This document shows, in pieces, positions 35,228-43,321 of a stretch of DNA of 64,000 bases; positions within the stretch are counted from its first letter, which is position 1, and every line of letters starts with the position of its first letter. Position numbers and translations under genes: made by a program. Below the pieces are notes generated by a model. That model searched no databases, was not told the origin of the DNA, and saw only the letters and a program-made list of their open reading frames with translations. Source of the stretch: CAUZIZ01 sp965218775 (GTDB taxonomy: Bacteria; Acidobacteriota; UBA6911; RPQK01; JAJDTT01); the NCBI GenBank assembly GCA_965218775.1, contig CBDCLS010000003.1, positions 1,116,001 to 1,180,000 on the forward strand, read 5' to 3'.

Positions 35228-35543
35228 CGTTTCTCCTTTCCGTCCCGGATTCTTCACCAGGGCCATGATACCAGTCCGGCAAGGAGTCAATGAACCTGTC
35301 CAGAGCTTCGAGGGTGAAGACGCGGTGCCTCCGGCCCCGCTCATCGTTGAGGCAACGAGCCTCGATACGGCCCAGGTCGGCATACTTACGTAAGGTGTGG
35401 GGGTGCAGATCTAGATACGAAGCGGCCGCCCGCAGCTTGAACAGGCGCTGGTTCGGGACCTGGATCAAGGCGATAGTCTTGCCGGATGACTGCCGCCCCG
35501 GGGGGATGTCTGGAGGTTTTTTCGACCGCGCTGTCTCCGTCAT
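35217..35543 (-). CDS. MerR/AlpA-type HTH protein, probable excisionase
   Basis: 108 aa, ATG 35543. LFKLRAAASYLDLHPHTLRK, YADLGRIEARCLNDERGRRH, RVFTLEALDRFI is a winged-helix of the MerR/excisionase superfamily; the C-terminal tail PDWYHGPGEESGTERRNDGY is polar. Overlaps the integrase start by 11 bases, the usual xis-int coupling. It probably directs excision or regulates the integrase; inferred from context. Confidence 0.8.
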   Translation of the reverse strand: MTETARSKKPPDIPPGRQSSGKTIALIQVPNQRLFKLRAAASYLDLHPHTLRKYADLGRIEARCLNDERGRRHRVFTLEALDRFIDSLPDWYHGPGEESGTERRNDGY

Positions 35544-35632
35544 GGCTCAATCCTCCTCAAAGAAGGGTTAAGCCTACGGTGACCCGCACGGGCGGATGAG
35601 CGTAGACCAAACTCTAGCCCACTATGGACTTT

Positions 35633-36345
35633 CTACATGGTAACTTGGTTGTCAGGCCCAATGCAAGACTCCTGCGGGCATCCTGATTGGCGACCGCAGA
35701 GTTTTGGAGACATTTGCCCATACGGATAGCCACGGCTAGCTTGAACGTACAGCTCCAGGCCAGACAAGCTATGAGTCCGTTGGAAGAGCCCGACCAACCA
35801 TCGGGACAGCTTGCTCTTTTCGGGATCTTGGAACTCCAGGAGCGAACTCTCCGAGTGTTTCAGTGGGAGAATCTGGGCTGCTTCCATCGTGAATGAGGTT
35901 CCGTCCCCTTCCCTCCACCGGCATCACCCGGCTTCCCCGGTACTATGAACCTCTCCGACTCCCTGTCGACCTCTGTCCCTCCGGACAGTTCGAGGGTCGC
36001 GACGCCTCAGCTTCCAGGGCCTCCCACGTTACCCAAGTCGTCTTCCGTGCATGCCGTTCCCACTACCCCGGTGGTGCGCCTCAGGTGCTTCCATTGGTTG
36101 CTTCCCCCAGGCGCGCCGGCCTTCCCCGAAATTCAGGCGGGGCGGCCTCCACAACTTCACTTTCGAGGCCTGCTCAGGATTCACTTACGGCCTGAACCTT
36201 TGCAAACCCGCCTTATGCGGGCCTTTGTCCCCGAGGCTTCGACCCCGGCAGTTACCTGCCGACTCCGCTCGGGTAGCTACCGAACCAATAACTGTTCGGG
36301 GGGGGGGACTTGCACCCACTGGTGACTTGCGCCATCGTGGCGCAC
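35633..36345 (-). mobile_element. Group II intron 5' portion with truncated ORF start
   Basis: On the minus strand the sequence begins gtgcgcc-acgat-ggcgc at 36345, a group II intron 5' end with its first hairpin. It passes through features such as gggtgcaagtcccc, ggcaggtaactgccgg, cccgcataaggcggg, cggcatgcacggaagacg and tcatagtaccggggaagccg, then gtggagggaaggggacgg just before ATG 35887, where the intron-encoded protein would begin in domain IV. That frame (MEAAQILPLKHSESSLLEFQ) lasts 84 codons, with the later part unlike a reverse transcriptase. RT, maturase and domains V-VI are absent. The chain of perfect hairpins explains why no real gene lies in 35890-36350. Confidence 0.65.
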
Positions 36346-36408
36346 TGAGAAAGCCGGGCTAGAAACCGTAGATCAGTCGAGATAGAGTCTCCTTTAGGCG
36401 CAAAGAAC

Positions 36409-36984
36409 ATGGAAAGACTGAATCTGCTGGGTCGTTTCGGCGGCAGTACCAGTTACGACTGGCCAAGTTACCAGAGGGTCATGTCGAAGCCTACCCGACA
36501 CTACTTGCTGCACGCTATCACGGCCACCCGCTCCTACCAAGAAGGGTTGAACGCGGTGGTCCATCTGCTTCGGCTGACTGAGGCGAAGCGCGCGAAACTG
36601 AGCCGGGACGAATATCAAACCAATTCAACCTTCTTGAACTATTCTGTGCTGGACCTACTCGACAGAATGGATCGTTGGGAGGAGTATCTAGCTGTTTGGG
36701 AACGTCTTCGCAGGAGAACGAAAGTCGTTTCTATCTCCAGTGTTAAGATGACAGAGGCAACCCCAGATGACGATAGTGTCTACGCTGACGTTCTGTTATT
36801 CACGGCTCACCGAAAGCAACTCATTGAGCGGAAGCTACGGCGAAAGCAAGCGGGCCAGAAGCTGGGTAACGTCCTACACGCCCGCCCAGAGGAACTCTCG
36901 GAGGAAGAGATCTCGGAGCGTTTAGAGCGTATTCTTGGTTGGTGGCGCCGAGGAGAGCTCTGGATCTCGACCCTCCCGTGTTGA
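36409..36984 (+). CDS. Hypothetical helical protein
   Basis: 191 aa, ATG 36409 (agg-rich but no strong site). MERLNLLGRFGGSTSYDWPS, YQEGLNAVVHLLRLTEAKRA, LLDRMDRWEEYLAVWERLRR, RKLRRKQAGQKLGNVLHARP: largely helical, basic in the second half, no signal peptide or membrane segment. Not recognised. Its neighbourhood (group II intron fragment, integrase) suggests accessory DNA; a role cannot be assigned. Confidence 0.45.
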   Translation: MERLNLLGRFGGSTSYDWPSYQRVMSKPTRHYLLHAITATRSYQEGLNAVVHLLRLTEAKRAKLSRDEYQTNSTFLNYSVLDLLDRMDRWEEYLAVWERLRRRTKVVSISSVKMTEATPDDDSVYADVLLFTAHRKQLIERKLRRKQAGQKLGNVLHARPEELSEEEISERLERILGWWRRGELWISTLPC

Positions 36985-37053
36985 TGCGTGCATCGAGACC
37001 CCTCTTATAGAGTGCTCTTTAAAACGGATCAGGATCACTCAATAGCCTACAAC

Positions 37054-37212
37054 CCTGGGATCACACAGGCCTCCGCGCCTTCAGGGCTGAAGGCACCTGG
37101 CTATCTTGAGTGGGTCCGACGCCTACACGTCCTATGCGGGGGTCTTTCTCTCCCTATCTGCCCTGCTTCCGGGGCGTATTTCAATCGATCGAGCCGAAGA
37201 TAAGTAATTCTC
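37054..37212. repeat. Dispersed repeat Q, intact copy
   Basis: Runs from cctgggatcacacaggcc to gccgaagataagtaattc. The same sequence, about 90 percent identical, is found split at 61587-61659 and 63367-63454 by the ISNCY-like element. Non-coding as far as visible. It abuts and truncates the ABC ATPase gene on its right. Confidence 0.75.
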
Positions 37213-37214
37213 TA

Positions 37215-37476
37215 AAAGGAGGTTATCGGAAACATAACCGATTCGGGCTAACTCATCGGGGCCGAGTCGGACCGAGTCGGTCCCGAGCACCGTGGCCGAA
37301 CCGCTGGACGGTCTGATAATGTTCATGAGCATCTTGATGGTAGTAGTCTTGCCGGCGCCGTTGGGGCCGAGGAAGGCGAAGATGCTTCCTTTCGGGACCT
37401 CCAGGGATAGGTCATTGACTGCAAGCTTCTTCCCGAATCGCCGTGTCAGTCCTGCTGTCTGAAGGATCGCGCTCAT
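37215..37476 (-). pseudogene. ABC transporter ATPase, N-terminal fragment
   Basis: ATG 37476: LTRRFGKKLAVNDLSLEVPK, FLGPNGAGKTTTIKMLMNII (Walker A), then to RIGYVSDN; after that the frame enters repeat Q. Q-loop, signature and Walker B are missing, so about two thirds of the protein is lost. Starts right at the GntR stop (TAATG). In intact loci this would be the ATPase of a GntR(YtrA)-controlled exporter. Confidence 0.8.
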
Positions 37477-37898
37477 TAGAGATCTCCCTTCTCAGAGCTC
37501 CTATCAGGAGCTTTGTGAGCTTCGGAAAGAAGGGTCCAGTGTCCCTTGACGGCCTCCACGACCTGGTCTAGGGAAAGTGAGAGTCTTCTCGCCTCAACCA
37601 CCAGCTGCTCCACTTCGTCCTCGAGAAGCGCCGCGCGCTCGCGCGGTGGTGCTTCCGGAAGCTCCCCGACGATGGTTCCGACCCCTGGTTTGACCTCGAG
37701 GAGACCGTGGTCAACGAGGCGAGTGACGATCTTCTGAGCCGTGTTGGGATTGATCAGGAGTTCCTGGCTGAGGTTGCGAACCGAGGGAAATGGGTCTCCG
37801 GGGAGCAGCTGAGAGGAGACGATTGCCTTCTTCACTGCGTAGACCACCTGTTGGTATACGGAGAGCCCGGTCCGCAAACGCACCGTGAAAGGAAGCAT
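37476..37898 (-). CDS. GntR-family (YtrA-type) transcriptional regulator
   Basis: 140 aa from ATG 37898 (MLPFTVRLRTGLSVYQQVVY); the frame is open upstream through the operator. The winged HTH is AVKKAIVSSQLLPGDPFPSV, RNLSQELLINPNTAQKIVTR and LVDHGLLEVKPGVGTIVGEL, followed by a short helical C-terminal tail of about 55 residues as in YtrA regulators. It controls a linked ABC transporter, here decayed. A 27-base perfect palindrome directly in front of the start is the probable autoregulatory operator. Confidence 0.88.
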   Translation of the reverse strand: MLPFTVRLRTGLSVYQQVVYAVKKAIVSSQLLPGDPFPSVRNLSQELLINPNTAQKIVTRLVDHGLLEVKPGVGTIVGELPEAPPRERAALLEDEVEQLVVEARRLSLSLDQVVEAVKGHWTLLSEAHKAPDRSSEKGDL

Positions 37899-37925
37899 AT
37901 GTGTACTATGTATCATAGTACACAT
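37899..37925. promoter_or_regulatory. YtrA-type operator palindrome
   Basis: Perfect inverted repeat atgtgtactatg-tat-catagtacacat abutting the GntR ATG. GntR/YtrA repressors bind such tact..agta dyads. It lies between the divergent GntR and BlaI genes. As it replaces any ribosome-binding site, either a start at 37925 or a leaderless transcript is implied. Confidence 0.75.
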
Positions 37926-37966
37926 GGATGTCAACATTAATTTTTCCCTTTTTCGGAGTTTTCGGT

Positions 37967-37995
37967 TTGACATAAGGATTAAACACTACTATGTT
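37967..37995 (+). promoter_or_regulatory. Promoter of the first BlaI-M56 operon
   Basis: TTGACA (37967-37972), 17-base spacer, TATGTT (37990-37995), six bases before ATG 38002, so transcription may start at or next to the start codon. Direct ttaaac repeats flank the -10 box (ttaaacactactatgttaaac region), a possible BlaI site. Confidence 0.65.
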
Positions 37996-38001
37996 AAACG
38001 T

Positions 38002-38373
38002 ATGTCAAAAACCTTAGCCCGTCAGGAACTGGAAGTGATGAAGCTGTTTTGGCGATCACCGTCTGGATACGCCACCGTAAGAGATCTCTATGAAACGATC
38101 CGAGAGCGGCGCCAGATTGCCTATACCTCGGTCGTGACGACGCTGCGATCTCTGGAGCGAAAGGGCTTCTTGAGGAAATGGCAGGAGGGCAAGGCTCATG
38201 TCTATCAGCCCACGCGCCCCAGGGAAGCTGTGATCGAGGGACTGCTGCAGGACTTCGTGGCCCGTGTCTTCAACGGTTCGGATGAAGCCCTGGTGCTCCA
38301 CATGTACCGGCAAAAGCGCCTGTCGAAAACCAAACTCCGCGAAATTGAGAAGCTGATCGAGGAAAGCGATTGA
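38002..38373 (+). CDS. BlaI/MecI-family transcriptional repressor 1
   Basis: 123 aa from ATG 38002: LARQELEVMKLFWRSPSGYA, TVRDLYETIRERRQIAYTSV, VTTLRSLERKGFLRKWQEGK, AHVYQPTRPR is the BlaI winged HTH; the C-terminal helical part is shorter than usual and mediates dimerisation. The stop overlaps the M56 gene start (TTGA at 38370). BlaI repressors are normally inactivated by cleavage triggered through the membrane M56 protease encoded next door. Target genes beyond this operon are unknown. Confidence 0.92.
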   Translation: MSKTLARQELEVMKLFWRSPSGYATVRDLYETIRERRQIAYTSVVTTLRSLERKGFLRKWQEGKAHVYQPTRPREAVIEGLLQDFVARVFNGSDEALVLHMYRQKRLSKTKLREIEKLIEESD

Positions 38374-39881
38374 GCCCTCAGTTGGTGCTAGAAAATCTCC
38401 TTTCCTATACTCTCCAGACGACTGCACTCATTGTCGCTTCCGGGCTTCTGCATCGTCTGCTTCGACTCAATGACGCGGCCATTGTCCACACGAACTGCAG
38501 ACTCCTGCTGGCGTGCATTCTGCTTCTGCCCCTGATCCAGCCGTGGCAGGCGCCAGCCACACCGTTGGTTCCTGTGCAATCTGAGAGCCAGAGGCCGATC
38601 CTGGTTGAGGAACCTACCGAAGTACCTTCTCGTCCACCGGATCGCTTGCCGCTGTCGGAACTCGTCCTACTAGTCCTGGCCGCTGGGATAATCCTTCGGC
38701 TCATTTGGCTGGGCATTGGTTACCTCCGCCTGAGGAGCTTTCGAAGGGGCGGTATCCGATGGTTGGACCCACCGTCGTATTTGAGCGCTCTGAGATCCAG
38801 ACTCGGTGGCTCGGCTGAGGTCTACCATTCCGATCGAGTCCAGGGACCGGTGACCTTCGGCGTCGTCCGGCCTACGATCCTGCTGCCTTCGAGCCTCAGC
38901 CGGATGGATCAGCCCTTCCAGGAGTCTGTCCTGTGTCACGAGCTTCTCCACGTAGCCAGAAGGGACTGGCTTTTCCATGTGGTGGAAGAAGTGATTCGCT
39001 CGGTGTTGTGGTTTCACCCTGCCATGTGGTGGCTCTTGAATCGAATTCAACTGACGCGCGAGCAGGTCGTGGACCAACGGGTGTTGGCGGTTACCGGTGC
39101 CCGGAAAGCCTATTTGCGTTCGCTCTTACGTTTGGCCCAGTTGAAGGGAACAGTCTACGGCGTTCCCGCTCCCCTGTTTTTGCAGGAAGACCAGCTGGGC
39201 GCAAGAGTTCGTCTCATGCTTCAGGAGGTGAATATGTCCGCTTCGAGAATCAAAGCGTCATTGGGACTGATCTGTCTTGTACTCATGCTGATTGGCCTTG
39301 CTTCCGTGCGAGCGTTCCCGCTGAAGGGCCCCCCTAGCGCCTCGGAGAAACAAGAAGGGACTACTCCAGTACGAGGGCCCATTCGCGTTGGGCCCGGTGT
39401 GCTGGAGGGGAAGCTGGTTCACCGGGTTGAGCCGCAGTTTCCAAAGGCAGCGGAGGAGGCCCGTGTCAAAGGCTTCGTAGTACTGGAGGCCCACGTATGC
39501 GACCAGGGTCAGGTAAGCGAAGTGAAGGTGCTCCGAGGCCACGCGTTGCTGAATGAGGTGGCCATGGAAGCGGTCCGTCAGTGGCGCTACGAACCCATCA
39601 CGCTGAACGGAGTCGCGGTTCCTGTCGTCGGAAGCGTCTTCCTCGGGTTGTTCCCACCCGGACAGGAGGAGCTCCAGATGACGCTGCACATGGATCGATC
39701 AGGGATCCTCTGGTATCAGGGAGAACGCCTGGAGAGCAAGGCTCTGTTCGATCGCGTCAGGTCGGCAGAGGGATCGATCGTGATCGTCTACGATCCAAAG
39801 GTTCCACTGCAGTACCTGGAAGAAACCGTCCAGCTGATGAAACGGGAGGGGGTCTTGCCCCAACTCATTCGAGAGCGGTAG
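38370..39881 (+). CDS. BlaR1-like M56 peptidase fused to TonB-C and ExbD-like domains
   Basis: 503 aa, TTG start overlapping the BlaI stop. Four hydrophobic segments lie in the first 310 residues, with the M56 zinc motif HELLHVARRD at about 190 and a downstream Glu in the conserved AMWWLLNRIQLTREQVVDQR region. After a last membrane helix (SLGLICLVLMLIGLASVRAF), EGKLVHRVEPQFPKAAEEAR, VKGFVVLEAHVCDQGQVSEV and RQWRYEPITLNGVAVPV form a TonB C-terminal domain. The final 70 residues (MTLHMDRSGILWYQGERLES, IVIVYDPKVPLQYLEETVQL, MKREGV) resemble the periplasmic domain of ExbD. So the sensor ectodomain may touch TonB-system partners; inference. Confidence 0.85.
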   Translation: MSPQLVLENLLSYTLQTTALIVASGLLHRLLRLNDAAIVHTNCRLLLACILLLPLIQPWQAPATPLVPVQSESQRPILVEEPTEVPSRPPDRLPLSELVLLVLAAGIILRLIWLGIGYLRLRSFRRGGIRWLDPPSYLSALRSRLGGSAEVYHSDRVQGPVTFGVVRPTILLPSSLSRMDQPFQESVLCHELLHVARRDWLFHVVEEVIRSVLWFHPAMWWLLNRIQLTREQVVDQRVLAVTGARKAYLRSLLRLAQLKGTVYGVPAPLFLQEDQLGARVRLMLQEVNMSASRIKASLGLICLVLMLIGLASVRAFPLKGPPSASEKQEGTTPVRGPIRVGPGVLEGKLVHRVEPQFPKAAEEARVKGFVVLEAHVCDQGQVSEVKVLRGHALLNEVAMEAVRQWRYEPITLNGVAVPVVGSVFLGLFPPGQEELQMTLHMDRSGILWYQGERLESKALFDRVRSAEGSIVIVYDPKVPLQYLEETVQLMKREGVLPQLIRER

Positions 39882-40122
39882 TCCCGAGACTCCAGCCCCA
39901 GTACTAACTGCTGATCCTCGAGTTCTTTGATCCAGTTCTCGACTACCGTAATGGTTGGGGTGTCTGCTCGCTCGCCTCTACCCCCGGCCGGTGTTTTCAG
40001 GGGAACCTATCGATGCTGTCCTGACATCAAGCGTGCGTTCAACTTTACAGTCCCATCGGACGGTCAGCACTTCGTAGTAGTGCAGGTAACTCTGTGTGAG
40101 ATTATCAATTGGATTCTGGGTC

Positions 40123-40150
40123 TTGACAGTTACTACAATTGTGGTATTCT
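40123..40150 (+). promoter_or_regulatory. Promoter and BlaI-type operator of the second cassette
   Basis: TTGACA at 40123-40128, 16-base spacer and TATTCT at 40145-40150. Between them lies tactacaattgtggta (40131-40146), a near-perfect dyad matching the TACTAcat...gTAGTA style of BlaI operators. A second ttactac half-site follows at 40150. The AGGAGGGGA ribosome site precedes ATG 40174. Confidence 0.7.
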
Positions 40151-40173
40151 TACTACAAACCAGGAGGGGAAGA

Positions 40174-40572
40174 ATGGCGAAACGCCGCACACTCTCGAAA
40201 GCCGAGTGGAAGATCATGAACATCTGCTGGCGTCTCGGCAAGGCAACGGCACGCCAGGTCTACGAGGAGACCCTCAAGGACCAGCAACGCGACTACCGCA
40301 CCGTCAAGACACTTCTCGACAGAATCGCGGTCAAGGGATACCTCGAGACCGGTAAGCTCGGCCCCCTGGTGCTCTATGCCCCGGCGGTGGCTCGGCGCAC
40401 TACGCTCTCCTCCGCCATTAGTGAGTTTGTCGAGAACGTGCTCGACCACTCAGTCGCTCCTCTCTACCTGCACCTCGCCGATCAGGGCGAGCTCGATGAG
40501 GAGGAAGAGAAAGCGCTTCGCATACTCCTAGACCGACTCGGCGAGGAAGTGGACGATGAGGCAGAACGATGA
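40174..40572 (+). CDS. BlaI/MecI-family transcriptional repressor 2
   Basis: 132 aa from ATG 40174 with a strong AGGAGG site: KRRTLSKAEWKIMNICWRLG, KATARQVYEETLKDQQRDYR, TVKTLLDRIAVKGYLETGKL. Standard BlaI winged HTH followed by an acidic helical C-terminus (LDEEEEKALRILLDRLGEEV). Overlaps the following M56 gene by 4 bases (ATGA). Probably autorepresses via the palindrome at 40131-40146. Distinct from repressor 1 (low identity), so the two cassettes are paralogous rather than a recent duplication. Confidence 0.92.
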   Translation: MAKRRTLSKAEWKIMNICWRLGKATARQVYEETLKDQQRDYRTVKTLLDRIAVKGYLETGKLGPLVLYAPAVARRTTLSSAISEFVENVLDHSVAPLYLHLADQGELDEEEEKALRILLDRLGEEVDDEAER

Positions 40573-41819
40573 CCTTGCCGGACTTCGAGGGAGTCGCTCA
40601 GTTTTGGACTGCGGTCGTCTTCGACGTGAGCCTGCAGTTCTGCTTGCTCGCCGTCTTCGGAGCCGGACTGTGCGTCTTCTTGCGCAAGAGCGATCCGCGG
40701 CTGCGGCACCTGCTCTGGGTCCTGGTGCTCGCTCGACTTGCGCTTCCGTTCGACCTGAAAAGCCCGGTGGGGTTGAGCCCGTCGCTCGAATCCAGGTTGC
40801 TCGGTGCTGCTTCAACCGGTCTTGCCTGGTTCGCCAGCTCGGAGGAGCCAGCCAACCTGGGTCGCTCCGCCACCGAGGCATTCCCGGGGAAGCCAACCTC
40901 AGGCGAGGGCCGGGCCGCCCCTACCCCGAGCGCCGAGCCGGCTCTGCCAACGAATTCGAGCGCGATCGGAGGCATAGGGAACACACTTGAGCTTCCTAAG
41001 CTGCTGGTTCTTCTGTGGCTTGGTGGAATCGCGACTTTCGGGCTCCTGCATTGGATGCGCCTAAGAGCGATACGATCTCGTATGAGCAGGGCGCGGCCGA
41101 CCGATCGCTTGTCCTCGCTCTCGCGTGCGCTGGCCTCCGATCTCGGTCTGAACAAGGAGATCCCGATCCTGGCGATAGCCGAGAGCGAGCTGCGGGGACC
41201 GGTTGTTGCCGGAAGCTGGCGACCCACGATTTTGGTACCGGACCGGATCGCCAAGTCCTGGACCGACGATGAGCTCGAGGCGGCCCTGGTGCACGAGCTC
41301 ATCCATGTCCGAAGATGGGACCCCTGGGTGCGAACAGCGCAGATCGTGCTTCAGACCCTTTACTTCTTTCATCCCTTGGTTTGGTGGGTCAACCGCCAGA
41401 TCCACCGCGAACGTGAGCTGTGCTGCGATGACGCGGTGGTTCGCTACTACGGAGGAGCTCGGCGGCAGTACGTCGAGACTCTCCTCAGGTGCGCCAGCAG
41501 CTCCCGGGTCAGATCACCACTCCGTTCCATCACCATCCCCACCCTCGGCGTCGCAGGCGCCGTCAGCAGGGTCAATCGGAGGATTCGTCGAATGCTGAAT
41601 CAGAACTATCGAGTCCCGACAACCCTGTCACGATGGGCAGTCGCTTTGATTCTCAGCGCGATGGTGGCCGCAACGGTGCTGCGAGTCCCGAGGCCAGGGG
41701 TCACGGTGGTCTCGATCCGGGACAACTCAGCTCGATCCAAACAGTCGGCGCTTACTTCGTCACGGACGACAGCGGCAAGGTCGACTGGGATCGGCGGCTC
41801 GCTTGGAGCGGCGATCTAG
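40569..41819 (+). CDS. M56-family peptidase (BlaR1-like), membrane part
   Basis: 416 aa in this frame, ATG overlapping the repressor stop. Membrane helices VVFDVSLQFCLLAVFGAGLC, LLWVLVLARLALPFDL and LPKLLVLLWLGGIATFGLLH; zinc motif HELIHVRRWDPW at about residue 243; HPLVWWVNRQIHRERELCCD carries the third ligand Glu; last helix RWAVALILSAMVAATVL. Past about 41700 the reading frame becomes low-quality Ser/Arg/Thr sequence and ends at 41819, whereas a well-formed ectodomain continues in another frame to 43321. A frameshift, real or in the assembly, is therefore likely. Confidence 0.85.
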   Translation: MTLPDFEGVAQFWTAVVFDVSLQFCLLAVFGAGLCVFLRKSDPRLRHLLWVLVLARLALPFDLKSPVGLSPSLESRLLGAASTGLAWFASSEEPANLGRSATEAFPGKPTSGEGRAAPTPSAEPALPTNSSAIGGIGNTLELPKLLVLLWLGGIATFGLLHWMRLRAIRSRMSRARPTDRLSSLSRALASDLGLNKEIPILAIAESELRGPVVAGSWRPTILVPDRIAKSWTDDELEAALVHELIHVRRWDPWVRTAQIVLQTLYFFHPLVWWVNRQIHRERELCCDDAVVRYYGGARRQYVETLLRCASSSRVRSPLRSITIPTLGVAGAVSRVNRRIRRMLNQNYRVPTTLSRWAVALILSAMVAATVLRVPRPGVTVVSIRDNSARSKQSALTSSRTTAARSTGIGGSLGAAI

Positions 41820-43321
41820 AGATCGGAAAGCAACTCGAGGGACCGCGGTTCGATGCAGTCGAGATTCCGGAGAGCGTCTCGGGTACGGTTCGAATCCGAT
41901 GCAAAGTCGACACCGAAGGCCGAGTCAGCGCAGCAGACGTCCTCGCTGGGATCGAACCAGCCGTCGATCAAGCGTTCTTGGACGCCGCGCGAGTAACCAC
42001 CTTCGCTCCGTCGACGCACAAGGCCTACGGCGCGGTTGGCATCGAAGTGGTCTTTGTCATCGACATCGAACCGCCGAGCCAACCGATGATGAAGCGGGCC
42101 AGTCAGGGGGGTGAAGTAGTCGAGCTGGTTCGAGCGCAACGGCCTGGTGAGCTTCGGGGCGAACGTGTCGATCTCGAAGGGCTTCCTCGATACTTGCCGA
42201 TTCGGGGCCGAGACCCCTTCCCCATCGATGCCCGAACCCCCGTGTCGGCGGACTACAGTTTTGGATTGATGATCGACCAAACCGGGTCCGTGGAGCGGGC
42301 CGATGTCACACAGGGCCCGCTGGCGTTTACGCCTCAACGTGAGTTGATCGGCGAAGTCGAGGAATGGTGCGCCGTCCTTTCCGAGTGGCTCCTGTCCTTC
42401 CGCTTCGATCCTCTGGTGCACTCGGAGTTGGGGCCGGTGCGCGCCTACGCGATGTTGGACCTTCGCGCCAACGAGCACGGAGTCGAGATCGCAACCTACG
42501 CGCCTCCATCCGAAGACTGGCGCAGGCAGCTTGCTTCGCTCTACAGCCTCGACGAAGACCAAGCGCTCAGGCTGATCCCGACGCCCTTTGCGGACGGCCG
42601 TCTCGACCTCTTTCGATCGATCGACCCAGGGGGGGCCAGGCGACACCCTGACGGCCCTTCCAGCCTGATATTGCAGTGGTCCGACGACGGACTCGAAGAG
42701 AAGAGCTTTGGACGCTGCTACGGCCGCTGTCAGCTCTTTGTGGGTGGGGGACCGAAGGATCACGGAGTTGTCTTGCGGGAGTTGTCCAAGGAGCACGGAC
42801 CGCGGATCGAGATCGGGCCGGGGCTTGCCGAGCACACGCTCGGTTCGGGTGATGTGGTGATGCGCTCAGGAGCCGCGCTTGCCGAGCTTCTCGACAGTTT
42901 TGCCGCTGAGCTCGAACGCCTCTTGCACGTCAGAGTAGGCTGGGACTCGAGCACGCAACCGCAGAAGGTGATCGTCATGCGAGGTCGCTTTGGGGAAATC
43001 GCGAGAGACCCTGCGCTCAACGATCAGACCACTCTGCACCTCTATCACGACGAAAAAGACCCTGACCCTAAGCGTGGTAGTTCCTTTACCGCTTCCGATG
43101 GCGAGTCTCTCGCCAAGGCGATGCAGATGTTTCTCGACGTGCCGGTGATCGACGAGACGCTGAACGAGCCTCATGATTCCTTCCGGGTTCGTCTGCACAG
43201 GTCTGCTCGGAACACGGTGTTCGTCGAAAGCGTGTTGCGTAACCTGGAGGCTCAGAGCGATCTACAGCTGAGCCTCGAGAAAAGACCGACAGAAGTCGTG
43301 CGCTTCTCCTTTAAGGAGTAG
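41700..43321 (+). pseudogene. Displaced ectodomain of the second M56 sensor (TonB-C-like plus acidobacterial domain)
   Basis: This frame has no convincing start of its own. From about 41712 it reads LSSIQTVGAYFVTDDSGKVD, WDRRLAWSGDLEIGKQL, then VEIPESVSGTVRIRCKVDTE, GRVSAADVLAG and ARVTTFAPSTHKAYGAVGIE, a TonB-C-like fold. The last 230 residues include SSLILQWSDDG, LHLYHDEKDPDP and RNLEAQSDLQLSLEKRPTEV, which recall the TIGR03435-type domain expanded in Acidobacteria. It is most simply the periplasmic part of the 40569 protein after a single frame change near 41700-41750. Confidence 0.65.

Noticed and set aside
35893..36362. Plus-strand proteins of 100-126 aa (PRYYEPLRLPV-type)
   Set aside because: Three overlapping frames are open because the region is the complement of a structured group II intron; hairpins explain the sequence better than coding.
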